This document shows, piece after piece, positions 7,377 to 16,435 of a stretch of DNA of 64,000 bases. The notes under the pieces were generated by a model. That model saw only the letters and a list, made by a program, of their open reading frames with translations. It was not told the origin of the DNA and searched no databases. The stretch's first letter is position 1; each line of letters begins with the position of its first letter. The position numbers and the translations under genes are program-made. Origin of the DNA: Chryseobacterium sp. Tr-659 (lineage in GTDB: Bacteria; Bacteroidota; Bacteroidia; Flavobacteriales; Weeksellaceae); the NCBI RefSeq assembly GCF_011752975.1, contig NZ_VWWP01000012.1:39937-103936 (forward strand), read 5' to 3'.

Positions 7377-10016
7377 CTATTTTGAAACGATGATTTTCTG
7401 AGAGTAATCAATTGAATTACTACTCACTTTTACAATATAAGTTCCATTGATCAGTTTCTCTGCACTGATCGTATTTTGCTTATTAAGATTAATGTTTTCC
7501 TGAGAGATCAGTTTTCCTGTGAAGTCATAAATAGAAACAGTTGTAATTCCTGATAGATTTGTATCAGACGGTGTTTTTATCGTGAATTCATTTCTTACAG
7601 GGTTCGGATAAATGGATATTCCTTTAGAATTTTGAATTTCTTTTACTGCCAGTACCTCACATTCTGCCGGAATGGTAAAATCTTCCACCTGGTCATTTAG
7701 ATCCGGAGCAGGCTGATCAAAGCCTAACCACCTTCCAATAAGCCCGCCTGGTGCTGCATTAACTCCCAATCCTCTTTTTGCAAATGTTTTCCAGATCATG
7801 CACTTATCAGCACCGTTTGTTGTAGCCATTTCAGCAGCTAATATTGCATTTCTTCCCTGTATAAAGCTTGGGCTACAAGGTTGTAACTTAAGGGCATCCA
7901 TAACCAACTGAAGCACTCTTGCACTTCCGCTATTTGTGTCAGCCAATACATTACTGTTATAGCCATATTTATCTACATAGTTCCAATGTAAATCCCAAAG
8001 CATTGTTGCCCAAACAAATCCTATACTATGGACATTTGCTCTGGTAATTTGAGTCCCCGACGACTCTGTATCATTAATTTTCATTCCATTGGTTTTCCCA
8101 TATGTATAGTTATTTATCATAAAATCCGGTGAATATTTCTTTGGTCTTATCCCATCTCCATCAGTAGACTCCCCATCAGCAAAGGTTCCCATTCCTCTTG
8201 GAACAGAAGCGTTATCACCAGGTCTGTTGGTCAGCATCAAGGCAAAGAAATCAGACCATCCTTCTCCCATCTGTTCATTATCTGTTGTATAATTTAAACA
8301 ACCAACACTTGTACCGGTAAGACGGGTAGATATACCATGTCCATATTCATGAGTAACAATCCCGTTATCAAGACTTCCATCTTTATAAATATAATTGTTT
8401 TTATCATATTTTAAGGTTCCATTCACCGGAGTAGAAGCCAATTGATTAACAATGGCAACCCCTTCAGAGTTTATTATTTCTACTGAAGGTATCGTAATGG
8501 TAGCATCTGTTCCACCCATCTGACCAGTAAGCGGTGTAGATGTTGGGGCATCATAAATGATAGCTCCTACAGCTCCTTTTAGCTGCGCATTTTTAACCTT
8601 GAGAGCAAAACCACAACCATTTGCTCCTCCTCGTTGTATCAAAGCTATTTTTCCGGTCAGATCTTCAGTAATAGCAGTACACCCATCAATAGGAGTGGTC
8701 ACTGCAATATTGGCAGTAACACCATTTACTGTCAGTGCCGGTCCAAATTGGGCTGTTTTAGAAGTTGGAATTCGTGACGTAAATACTGCAGGCGAATTAT
8801 AAAAAAGATTCTGCATGTTTTTAGGTTCAAATAAATACATCTGCATTCTTGGTGCAAAACCATCGCTTGGTGTATTAAAATTTGCATTGTTGTAGGATTT
8901 CCCATCTCTGGCTTCTGCTAAGACAGCATCATTACCAGAGCCACCTTTTCCAAAGTTATTGATTTGGAAGTTTTTGGCAGATTCTGTAAATCCGAACTTA
9001 TAAAACACATCATGAATCTTATTATTCAAATAAAATAAATTGGTCACTGCTGCAGATGTGTAATTTTGTGGAGGCAATGTTATATCTAATGGATAATCGA
9101 AATTTCTTCCTGCACCTCCGTCCGGAGAAAACTGAGGGATATTGGTATTATTTTCATCTGTATAGGCATATACATTATTTCCTCTTGTGTTGGTATAATG
9201 ATTCGTCCCATCTGAATGCCAGCCTTCAGATGAAGCAGTAAGATCCCATGGATTGGTAAGTAAGGTTCTGCTCCCGAATGTAGGAGCTTCCACAGGAAGT
9301 GCAAATACATTGTAAGAAGCATTATCCGGGGCTAAAATAAAATTTGTTTCTTGCTTTATATTCTCCTGAAAACGAGGGAACATAGCCGCCATAGTACCAT
9401 CCGAAGAATGATTATAAGCTTCAGAGTGGAAGTTACAAGATAAGGTAATATTTTCTTGATATAAAATAAAGCCATCATCTGTACTTATAATGGTATTCAA
9501 CACATTACCAGTTTCTTTTTCTTCAACATAAAACTGGTAACCTAAGATTAGTTCTCCGTCTTTTGCAAAATAAACAGTATTCACCTTTATCGGCTCTTCT
9601 TTCCCGTCAATATTCTTTATTGAAGATAAACCATTCAGTTTTGCAATGGTTCCTGCCACCAGCGCATCCTTTGATGCAGTCTGTTTTCCTTTGATGCTGG
9701 AAGGATAAGTTTTGATAAAAGTATCTGCAAAGCTCAGCACTTTATCTTCTCTGATCAGAACATTTGCAGAACTTCCAAACACCGGAATACCGTTAATTGT
9801 CTGCTGTATCCCTACAATGTCTCCTTTCAGGCTCTTTGAATGATCGATATTGATGATTTTAAATGTTTTCAGTTCCGGATTTACTCTCTGGAATGATCCC
9901 TGACCTGAATTAACATAGTCTTTGATTGTTTGTTCAAAATTTTGAGCAGATACTGCACCCGCACCAAAAAGAGAGCAAAACAATAACAGTCTAATACTTA
10001 GTCGAATTTTTTTCAT
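7377..10016 (-). CDS. Secreted M36 (fungalysin-type) metalloprotease with PA domain and type IX sorting domain
   Basis: This 879-residue protein has a signal peptide (residues 1-24), an FTP-like propeptide (about 30-200), and a fungalysin-type catalytic region. The zinc motif HEYGH lies at 556-560. A protease-associated domain at about 440-525 is inserted before it. The last 80 residues (ISIYPNPVRNEFTIK to the end) form a type IX secretion C-terminal domain, so the enzyme is exported across the outer membrane and released or anchored. It should be an extracellular zinc endopeptidase. It interrupts the pigment cluster and has its own 145-bp AT-rich upstream region, so it is probably independent of pigment synthesis. 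Confidence 0.93.
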   Translation of the reverse strand: MKKIRLSIRLLLFCSLFGAGAVSAQNFEQTIKDYVNSGQGSFQRVNPELKTFKIINIDHSKSLKGDIVGIQQTINGIPVFGSSANVLIREDKVLSFADTFIKTYPSSIKGKQTASKDALVAGTIAKLNGLSSIKNIDGKEEPIKVNTVYFAKDGELILGYQFYVEEKETGNVLNTIISTDDGFILYQENITLSCNFHSEAYNHSSDGTMAAMFPRFQENIKQETNFILAPDNASYNVFALPVEAPTFGSRTLLTNPWDLTASSEGWHSDGTNHYTNTRGNNVYAYTDENNTNIPQFSPDGGAGRNFDYPLDITLPPQNYTSAAVTNLFYLNNKIHDVFYKFGFTESAKNFQINNFGKGGSGNDAVLAEARDGKSYNNANFNTPSDGFAPRMQMYLFEPKNMQNLFYNSPAVFTSRIPTSKTAQFGPALTVNGVTANIAVTTPIDGCTAITEDLTGKIALIQRGGANGCGFALKVKNAQLKGAVGAIIYDAPTSTPLTGQMGGTDATITIPSVEIINSEGVAIVNQLASTPVNGTLKYDKNNYIYKDGSLDNGIVTHEYGHGISTRLTGTSVGCLNYTTDNEQMGEGWSDFFALMLTNRPGDNASVPRGMGTFADGESTDGDGIRPKKYSPDFMINNYTYGKTNGMKINDTESSGTQITRANVHSIGFVWATMLWDLHWNYVDKYGYNSNVLADTNSGSARVLQLVMDALKLQPCSPSFIQGRNAILAAEMATTNGADKCMIWKTFAKRGLGVNAAPGGLIGRWLGFDQPAPDLNDQVEDFTIPAECEVLAVKEIQNSKGISIYPNPVRNEFTIKTPSDTNLSGITTVSIYDFTGKLISQENINLNKQNTISAEKLINGTYIVKVSSNSIDYSQKIIVSK

Positions 10017-10161
10017 ATAAATTGCTTTTTGGTAAATATTAACACTTTAAATTATTCAGTTAGTAGGGAAATAATCTAGATGTTACATATTTAAAAACAA
10101 TTTATTCAATAAAATTGATTATGTTAAATAAAAACAATTCTTTAATAAAAATTCGAAAAAA

Positions 10162-11415
10162 CTATTTTAAAATAAAAAGTGTAAGGTCTCGTAAGAATTC
10201 TTCATCAACTTTCCCTTTTATCTCGTAATCTTTCGGAGAGGGCTTCCCTGAGCCGGAAATGAATAAGTGGCTTAAAGAAGGATAGAATTTAAATTCTGCC
10301 GTTTTATTATTTTTCAACTCATTTTTCCAAAGATTAAAGTCTTTTTCAGTAACCTGATAATCTCTTCCACCCTGAGCAAAAAACATAGGAGCTTTAATCT
10401 TCTTTACTTCAGTAAGCTGGTTATAGTCTTTTAGGTATTTCCAGTAAGCAGCAGATTGCCCCAGAGGAAGATCACTCGCGGGTGTATGTAAGGAGAATTT
10501 TGATGAATTTAATAAAGCAACCTGCTTTTTTATTTTCTGAACTTCATCAGCTGGAAGTTTTGCAGGATCGATATTGTGAATATATTCGTATTGTTCAATG
10601 ATCAGATTTTGTAAAGGTCTTGCATTTCCTGCCATAAAAATATATTTAGAGGCCATGGCTCTTTCTGCAATCTTAGGCATCAAATAAGCTCCTTGGCTGT
10701 GGCCTAAAATAATAATCTGATATCCTTTAAAGTCTGTATTATTTTTAAAATAATTCGCTGCATTCACAGCATCATTGATTGTTTCCTGCTCTACAGTAGA
10801 ATTTTCGTTGAATGTTTCCGGGTTGGAATATGTTCTTTTATCATAACGGTATGAAGCGATGCCATTATTGAAAAGATACTCTGCAATATCTTTGAAGGGT
10901 TTATTCCCGCCTATTGTTTCATCTCTGTCACTGGCTCCTGATCCATGAACGAAAATCACCAGTCTTTTCTTATTATCGGAAGTGGGAACCAGTAATGTTC
11001 CATTCAAATCAATATCATCACTTTTTATTCTCAGTGTTGTTTTTTCATCTCGCTCTTCAAATGTTTTATGAGGCACTAAAAAGAAACCAAGCAGCTTATT
11101 ATTTTCATTAAAAGTCAGTTGAATATCAAGTTTAGATTTTTCAAATTCTGTGTAGTAATAGTAAATATCTCCTTCGTTATTTACTTCAAGAATTTGTTTA
11201 ATACTTCCCATCTGTTCCTGGAGCTGATCCATAACTGCTTTAAGCTGTTCTATCGGAATATGGCCTGCAATTGAGGAGTCAAAGGAAGTGTGTGCTTTTT
11301 CTATATTCTTATCAATAAACAAAGTTTTGATAAAAGTACTGCCTATTTCTTTTCTGTTCTGAGAAAATGACAATAATGAACAAGTGATAAAAAGAAAAGT
11401 TAATAGTTTTTTCAT
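10162..11415 (-). CDS. Exported alpha/beta hydrolase with N-terminal DUF3887-like domain
   Basis: This 417-residue protein has a signal peptide ending around FSQN20. Residues 25-120 resemble the DUF3887 domain often joined to such hydrolases. An alpha/beta-hydrolase fold follows, with oxyanion-region HGSGASDRD at 158-165, the nucleophile elbow GHSQG (Ser240) and a late His in LSHLF. It should hydrolyse an ester in the periplasm; the substrate is unknown. It lies 6 bp downstream of the DUF1648 gene on the same strand, so it may be the end of the pigment transcript that includes the C45 acyltransferase. If so, it could process a pigment ester. Confidence 0.88.
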   Translation of the reverse strand: MKKLLTFLFITCSLLSFSQNRKEIGSTFIKTLFIDKNIEKAHTSFDSSIAGHIPIEQLKAVMDQLQEQMGSIKQILEVNNEGDIYYYYTEFEKSKLDIQLTFNENNKLLGFFLVPHKTFEERDEKTTLRIKSDDIDLNGTLLVPTSDNKKRLVIFVHGSGASDRDETIGGNKPFKDIAEYLFNNGIASYRYDKRTYSNPETFNENSTVEQETINDAVNAANYFKNNTDFKGYQIIILGHSQGAYLMPKIAERAMASKYIFMAGNARPLQNLIIEQYEYIHNIDPAKLPADEVQKIKKQVALLNSSKFSLHTPASDLPLGQSAAYWKYLKDYNQLTEVKKIKAPMFFAQGGRDYQVTEKDFNLWKNELKNNKTAEFKFYPSLSHLFISGSGKPSPKDYEIKGKVDEEFLRDLTLFILK

Positions 11416-11421
11416 GGTATA

Positions 11422-11787
11422 TTATTTATAAACAACGTCGGAGAATGATAAAGGCCCCATCATAATGGTAATAAATATCGCAATAATCACCAGTGCCAGC
11501 TGTGTTGTATGATAGGTTTTCTCCCTGTCGTTTTCATTGATTTCAAAAGTAAACTTTATTTTATCCGGCCTTCTGATAATCCTCCAGATGATGACAAGAA
11601 TAACAAGATTCAGTAATATCGGCAGTACAAGGAATATTTTATTTCCATAATTATCTTTTACATTTCCAAAACTGTGAATGGGAATAATATCCGGAACTGA
11701 ACTGTATACCGTACAAAGGTAAACGGAATAGCAAATGATAATAATAAAAGGAATACAGAACAGCAGTTTTATATGTTTTGGAATCAT
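11422..11787 (-). CDS. Small DUF1648-like membrane protein
   Basis: This 121-residue protein has three hydrophobic segments (about 7-29, 51-70 and 93-117). The first is followed by VPDIIPIHSFGNVKDNYGNK, which fits the DUF1648 pattern (also seen at the N-terminus of SdpI-type immunity proteins). Its start overlaps the stop of the C45 acyltransferase gene by 4 bp (ATGA on the minus strand), which suggests translational coupling. I infer that it works with, or is stoichiometric to, the acyltransferase. No catalytic residues are visible and function is unknown. Confidence 0.72.
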   Translation of the reverse strand: MIPKHIKLLFCIPFIIIICYSVYLCTVYSSVPDIIPIHSFGNVKDNYGNKIFLVLPILLNLVILVIIWRIIRRPDKIKFTFEINENDREKTYHTTQLALVIIAIFITIMMGPLSFSDVVYK

Positions 11788-13469
11788 TTCAGCTTATGTA
11801 AGGTTTTCTTAAGGTATTTCTCTACTTCTTTTCTATCCGGAACGGTGGTAATTTCTTTTGTCAAAGCTTTTTCAAATTCAGATTTTGCTTTTGAATATTC
11901 TTTATTCTTAAAATAATATTTTCCGGCCAGATAATATCCTTTCCAAAAATAAGGATTTAAAGCCTGATAATGAGCAAGAAATTCATCCGAAAGCATTTTG
12001 TTGTCGTCAATAGCATTATTTATTTCCGGGCTAATTTTCCTGTATTCTTCATAGTTTTTAAATTGTTGAGAGTCTGCAAAAGGATCTCTGGCAATATTCA
12101 GTTTAGATTTTGAAAGATCATCAGGTTGAAGACCATTCTCTGAAAATATTTCGTTGAGATCATAGCAAACGAATTCTCCTAACTGATAAGGATTGGAAGA
12201 AACCCAAACCAGCTTTTTCTGAGGCGAAAATATAACGGCATGATGGGAAATAAGCTGATTTAATGCTTTCTCATTTCCATAGCCAATATTTTCATCTTTT
12301 AACCCTGATGTATTTCTTAGAATAGAAGCCATTTTTTCCGGATTAAGCTTTCTTTCTTCCTGCAAAAGCTCCTGCAGCTTTTCATAGCGGTATTCAGAAT
12401 GACTTTCCATAATATGTTTCTGATTTCTTTTATCATCTTTGTAAGCTTCAGACTGGAAATGATTGGTACAAATTACCTTACTGGTATTCTGCACTTTATA
12501 TACTCCGAAATTTTTAGGTGAAACCTCAATGATCACAGCGTTTTTATCGGCTGCACTTCCCACAAGAATAGATTCCGAAACAAAAACTTTTCTTTTCTTA
12601 GCAATGGCAATGGCTTCATCAATATTCTTGGCATATTGTAGAATTTCTCTGGTAACAAGAGAGATCGGAGTCTTTGCTGTGAGCGGAATTTTTGATTTTC
12701 CGGCATTGATTGTCACCGTAATACCTTCTTTATTCATCCCGGAAACTACTCCTATCATTCCAGGCCAGCTGACTGACATATAAGGAATTCCATTTTCCGG
12801 CTGTACAAATTCAACAAGCTTATTTTTAGCGAAATCATCACCTACATAAAAGTCGAAGTTCCTTCCAATCAGCAGGTCTCCATCTTCCGTATTTTCATTC
12901 CATACAGCCAGAGAGCTGCAGCCAACCATGGCGAGATCCTGCATTGCATGGCCAATATCGTGGGCTCCGTGGAGATATAGATTCCTTAAGTATTTAGGGG
13001 CAATAAAATCAAACTGATCGGAAGAATATTGAGATAGTCCATATAATTCCGCCTGATAATCTTCTCTTACATTGAGATACATTTTTCTGTTGTACCATTT
13101 TAAGAAGCCCCTCAACAGTCTTTGTTTGAATTTTGAGGGTACAAACCCTTCCACCTTTGAGAAGAAAATACCTTCCTGTTTCTGCATGAGGTCTTGCGTC
13201 AATGCTCCGTTATTATATCCCAGCTGCAATGGATTTCCTTTGATATAGAGTTCCCAAAGCTGCTGTTTATTTTTCGTTAAATAATTCTGATGATATCTGA
13301 AAGTACTATCGTTTATCTTTGTTACCTCAGGAACTTCCAATGAATATTGTTTTACCTCAGGAATATGGTGAATTGATTTTGATATTCCACATGAGGAAAG
13401 TAGAAAAAAGAAAGTCAGGCAAACAATGATTCTTTTGTAAAATGGTAGTATGGTATTCGTTTTTTTCAC
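11784..13469 (-). CDS. C45-type autoproteolytic acyltransferase/hydrolase lipoprotein
   Basis: This 561-residue protein has a lipobox (LLSSC, Cys27) and a C45 (acyl-CoA:6-aminopenicillanate acyltransferase-like) Ntn-hydrolase domain. The candidate self-processing nucleophile is Cys184 in MVGCSSLAVW, followed by GDLLIGRNFDFY, the conserved Arg-Asn-Phe-Asp region. A TPR-like segment near residues 510-545 (GKYYFKNKEYSKAKSEFEKAL) follows. C45 enzymes cleave themselves before the Cys and then transfer or hydrolyse acyl groups. In this pigment cluster it is a candidate for joining the aryl-polyene acid to its alcohol or resorcinol partner at the membrane. That role is an inference. It is 12 bp from the upstream oxidoreductase gene. 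Confidence 0.85.
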   Translation of the reverse strand: MKKTNTILPFYKRIIVCLTFFFLLSSCGISKSIHHIPEVKQYSLEVPEVTKINDSTFRYHQNYLTKNKQQLWELYIKGNPLQLGYNNGALTQDLMQKQEGIFFSKVEGFVPSKFKQRLLRGFLKWYNRKMYLNVREDYQAELYGLSQYSSDQFDFIAPKYLRNLYLHGAHDIGHAMQDLAMVGCSSLAVWNENTEDGDLLIGRNFDFYVGDDFAKNKLVEFVQPENGIPYMSVSWPGMIGVVSGMNKEGITVTINAGKSKIPLTAKTPISLVTREILQYAKNIDEAIAIAKKRKVFVSESILVGSAADKNAVIIEVSPKNFGVYKVQNTSKVICTNHFQSEAYKDDKRNQKHIMESHSEYRYEKLQELLQEERKLNPEKMASILRNTSGLKDENIGYGNEKALNQLISHHAVIFSPQKKLVWVSSNPYQLGEFVCYDLNEIFSENGLQPDDLSKSKLNIARDPFADSQQFKNYEEYRKISPEINNAIDDNKMLSDEFLAHYQALNPYFWKGYYLAGKYYFKNKEYSKAKSEFEKALTKEITTVPDRKEVEKYLKKTLHKLK

Positions 13470-13481
13470 TTTTCGTTTTTA

Positions 13482-15002
13482 TTAATCATTGATTGATCTT
13501 AACCTTGCATCAATGGTTTCCTTTCCTAAAATTTCAGCACAGGTATTGAAAGCTCCAATGGTTACACCCAAAATTCCATGCATGTTTACAGACTGTCCGG
13601 TAAGGAAAAGATTATCGATTTTGGTACGTGGAGAAACCATTGTTTTAAGAGGATTCTCCGAGCTTTTCATGTATCCGTACATATTCCCTTCAAAGTTTCC
13701 GATATAATCCCTGTAAGACAATGGAGAAGAGGTGTATATCTTTTTAACAGCATCTCTGAGGCTTGGTATCTTCTTTTCCAAGGCATCAAGCATTTTCTCT
13801 GTCTTTTCAAGTTTAAATCTTTCGTAGGCCGCTCCTCTTTCATGTTCATCAGCCACTGTATTGAAAGTGTTTTCCCATTCTTTAACCTCATCAAAATCCA
13901 TATAGGAAATCGCCGTAAGACTTTCTGCAAATTCAGGATGATGTTTTGATAGTGTAGATGAAAGCATATATGTTTCCGGCCAGGCTTCTTTTTGATAGCG
14001 GAATGCCTTCCAAACCAAATCTTCTGATGAATAATGATATATATTATAATTAAAATTCGGAAGACTCTGAGGTTTTAAAACCAGATAAACACTGAAGCAT
14101 GATGAGACCGGCTGCCAGCTTAGAACCCTGTTCAGAAAGGACTTCTTGAGTCTGTCTTCACCGATCAGCTTTACTGTGGAACGAATTTCAATATTCGAAA
14201 TAAACTGTCTCGCAGTATATTCTTTTCCTGATTTTGTTTTTGCTGAGGTCAGTACATTATTTTCATTAAAAATAAATTCAGAAACTTCCGAATGTTTATG
14301 TACTTCTGCTCCATATTCTCTAAGTTTTCTAATCAACAGTTTTGAAATCTGGCTTCCTCCCTTCACGCATTTATAAGCACTCTGAATATAAGAATTAACC
14401 GTTAGGGCATGAACGTAAAAAGGTACATTTTCGGAATCTCCTGCATATAAAAAATTAGAACCCAGTAAAACCGACTGCAGTTTTTTGTTCTGGGTAACAG
14501 ATTCTATAAATCTTTTGGTATTTAAATGCAGGATCTCTTCGTTGTAATTATCTTTCCCTACTACATGATATCTTGGAAACTGGCTGCAGACATACTGAAT
14601 TTCTTCGCAATAGTTTTCAAGGTTTTCTTTTTCATCCGGAAAATATTTTGACAGCTGTTCTATAAAATTCTGATAGCCCTGTGCATGGGGATATTCAATG
14701 GTGTCGCCATCAAATGAAATTCTGTCGTATCCGTCTTCATCCATCTTCTGAAGCTCAAGATCATTCATAATCTCCAGATAGGAAAAGAAGCGGTTCAGGT
14801 TCTGCCCTTCCGAAAGCCCTCCAAGATAGTGAACTCCGGTATCAAAAATTAATTTATCTCTTGAAAAAGTTTGTAGATTTCCTCCATACTGGTTGTTTTT
14901 TTCCAGCACACAAACTTTCAGGCCTTCTTTCGCCAAAATAAGAGCCGAAACAAGACCTCCCAATCCGCTGCCGATTACAAGTATGTCATATTCTTTTTTC
15001 AA
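13482..15002 (-). CDS. Phytoene-desaturase-like FAD-dependent oxidoreductase
   Basis: This 506-residue protein begins with an FAD-binding Rossmann motif (VIGSGLGGLVSALILAKEG, glycines at 11-16) and the following acidic LEK. It ends with the CrtI-type C-terminal motif region LFLTGQSVNMHGILGVTIGA. The family includes phytoene desaturases and retinol saturases, which act on conjugated polyene chains, so a redox step on the aryl polyene is a natural inference, though the direction cannot be read from sequence. It lies 12 bp upstream of the C45 gene and is separated by 175 bp, without a visible terminator, from the acyltransferase gene upstream. Confidence 0.9.
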   Translation of the reverse strand: MKKEYDILVIGSGLGGLVSALILAKEGLKVCVLEKNNQYGGNLQTFSRDKLIFDTGVHYLGGLSEGQNLNRFFSYLEIMNDLELQKMDEDGYDRISFDGDTIEYPHAQGYQNFIEQLSKYFPDEKENLENYCEEIQYVCSQFPRYHVVGKDNYNEEILHLNTKRFIESVTQNKKLQSVLLGSNFLYAGDSENVPFYVHALTVNSYIQSAYKCVKGGSQISKLLIRKLREYGAEVHKHSEVSEFIFNENNVLTSAKTKSGKEYTARQFISNIEIRSTVKLIGEDRLKKSFLNRVLSWQPVSSCFSVYLVLKPQSLPNFNYNIYHYSSEDLVWKAFRYQKEAWPETYMLSSTLSKHHPEFAESLTAISYMDFDEVKEWENTFNTVADEHERGAAYERFKLEKTEKMLDALEKKIPSLRDAVKKIYTSSPLSYRDYIGNFEGNMYGYMKSSENPLKTMVSPRTKIDNLFLTGQSVNMHGILGVTIGAFNTCAEILGKETIDARLRSIND

Positions 15003-15177
15003 AAGAGAATGTGCTTTTAAATTAAGAGATTGAGAAATTAAGAAATTCAGACATTATTTTGGTATCGTATGCAAAGAAATCCTATTTGGGCAATACTATT
15101 TGGTGATTCTAAATTCTCAGTTAATCTTAATGGTTTTGAGTTATTTTATTAGTTTTTCAGGGATAAAAATAGAAAAA

Positions 15178-16062
15178 TTAATCAATATCATCCCAAAAAT
15201 CAAAATAATTAAACCATTGAAGCGGATATTTTTTCACCATGGTTTCAAGATTTTGAACATAAGACTGCAAAAGTCCCTGTGAGTCACGGTTTTTAATATT
15301 TTGAGCGACTCTTGCGTATAAATGATAATGCAGATTATTTTCTTTCATTACATACACATATACTACCGGAACTCCAAGTCTTGAGGCAATAAGGAATGGT
15401 CCTGCCGGAAATTTTGCACTTTTCCCCAGTAATTCAGCTTCCAGATATTTGGAGCCCTCAAAATAGCGGTCACCGGTAAAGCAGATTAGTTCATTGTTTG
15501 ATAAAGCCTGATTGATCTCAAAAATATGAGACATATCTTCTTTCACATAAATGAATTTGATATTACTTTCTTTTACGGCAACGCTTTCCAGGTATTCTTT
15601 GATTACGGTCACTTCCTGATCAGTGGTTACCAGATTGATCTGGCAGTCGAAATCGATATCGGCAAAAAAATGTTCTGCAATTTCAAAGTTTCCGATATGA
15701 GCACTGATCAGAACCCCGCCTTTTTTGGCAGCCAGAAGATTTCTTAGATTTTCAATCCCGTCAAATTCGTAAGTGTATTTTTCTCTTAATCCGGCAGAAA
15801 TAGCCGTTTTATCAATAAGAACCTTTCCAAAAGTGAAATAGCTTTTAAATATGGAACTTTTAGCTTTCCAATATCCGTAATTCAATCTTTTTTGAAAGTA
15901 ATAAAGAATATAGCGGTTACTTTTTTTCTGAAACAGCGAGTAATAGGCTGCTACAAAGTAAAGCACGCCATATGAACTTCTGATTCCGATATTTCTAATA
16001 CACCAAACGAATATCCTGTATCCTAATACCGTTCCTTTAGATTTACCTTTCCATTTGTTCAT
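15178..16062 (-). CDS. LpxL/HtrB-like lysophospholipid acyltransferase
   Basis: This 294-residue protein belongs to the lipid A late-acyltransferase family. The catalytic HX4E motif is seen in ISAHIGNFEIAEHF, and the later GDRYFEGSKYLEAELLG and FPAGPFLIASRLGVPVVYVYV fit the family pattern. It has a basic N-terminus and a probable membrane-association segment. Members transfer acyl chains from acyl-ACP to a lipid acceptor. Because ACP and ketosynthase genes lie directly upstream, it may take the aryl-polyene acyl chain from the cluster ACP. Housekeeping lipid A acylation is the alternative. Confidence 0.88.
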   Translation of the reverse strand: MNKWKGKSKGTVLGYRIFVWCIRNIGIRSSYGVLYFVAAYYSLFQKKSNRYILYYFQKRLNYGYWKAKSSIFKSYFTFGKVLIDKTAISAGLREKYTYEFDGIENLRNLLAAKKGGVLISAHIGNFEIAEHFFADIDFDCQINLVTTDQEVTVIKEYLESVAVKESNIKFIYVKEDMSHIFEINQALSNNELICFTGDRYFEGSKYLEAELLGKSAKFPAGPFLIASRLGVPVVYVYVMKENNLHYHLYARVAQNIKNRDSQGLLQSYVQNLETMVKKYPLQWFNYFDFWDDID

Positions 16063-16088
16063 AAATACAATTTACCAATATAAGAGTA

Positions 16089-16146
16089 TACCAATGTAAT
16101 ACTATTTTTAGTGTATGCTGTACACCGTTATATTATTACATTGGTA
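16089..16146. repeat. 13-bp inverted repeat with nested hairpin between ACP and LpxL-like gene
   Basis: TACCAATGTAATA (16089-16101) is exactly reverse-complementary to 16134-16146. The 32-nt loop contains a smaller stem, GTGTA/TACAC (16111-16125). It occupies the spacer after the ACP gene on the minus strand. It has no strong T-run, so it looks like a processing or attenuation hairpin, or a small palindromic repeat, rather than a full terminator. Confidence 0.75.
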
Positions 16147-16176
16147 CTTTTTATAGAATAAAGGTTTACTCGATAA

Positions 16177-16431
16177 TTAAGCTTTTTTTTCAGCTATTTT
16201 ATTTTCAATCGTAGTGTAGAAATCATCAAATGTTACCATTTTCTTGAAGTCGGCTTCTCCTAATTTCACTCCGAAATTAGATTCAATCACAACTACCATG
16301 TCAATATAATCCAGACTATCCAAGCCTAGTGTATTTTTAAGGTTGGCATCGTTACTGATTTCATCTCCGTCTACTTCGAATTCATTTACCAGAAAATCAT
16401 TAACAATGGCAACAATCTTTTCCCTTTCCAT
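16177..16431 (-). CDS. Acyl carrier protein, second copy in cluster
   Basis: This 84-residue ACP (from MEREK) has the attachment motif GLDSLDYIDMVV with the modifiable Ser39. The longer start at 16443 (MIKNMEREK) would overlap the ketosynthase stop by 8 bp and is possible; I chose MEREK because it matches the usual ACP length and helix I start. It follows a complete ketosynthase gene on the same strand by a few bases, so the two probably work together. It differs clearly from the ACP at 1-222, which suggests the cluster uses separate carriers for different stages. Confidence 0.9.
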   Translation of the reverse strand: MEREKIVAIVNDFLVNEFEVDGDEISNDANLKNTLGLDSLDYIDMVVVIESNFGVKLGEADFKKMVTFDDFYTTIENKIAEKKA

Positions 16432-16435
16432 GTTT

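Noticed and set aside
8557..9322. ORFs of 60-81 residues inside the M36 protease gene
   Set aside because: They lie in other frames of a firmly supported 879-residue protein and show no domain or signal of their own.
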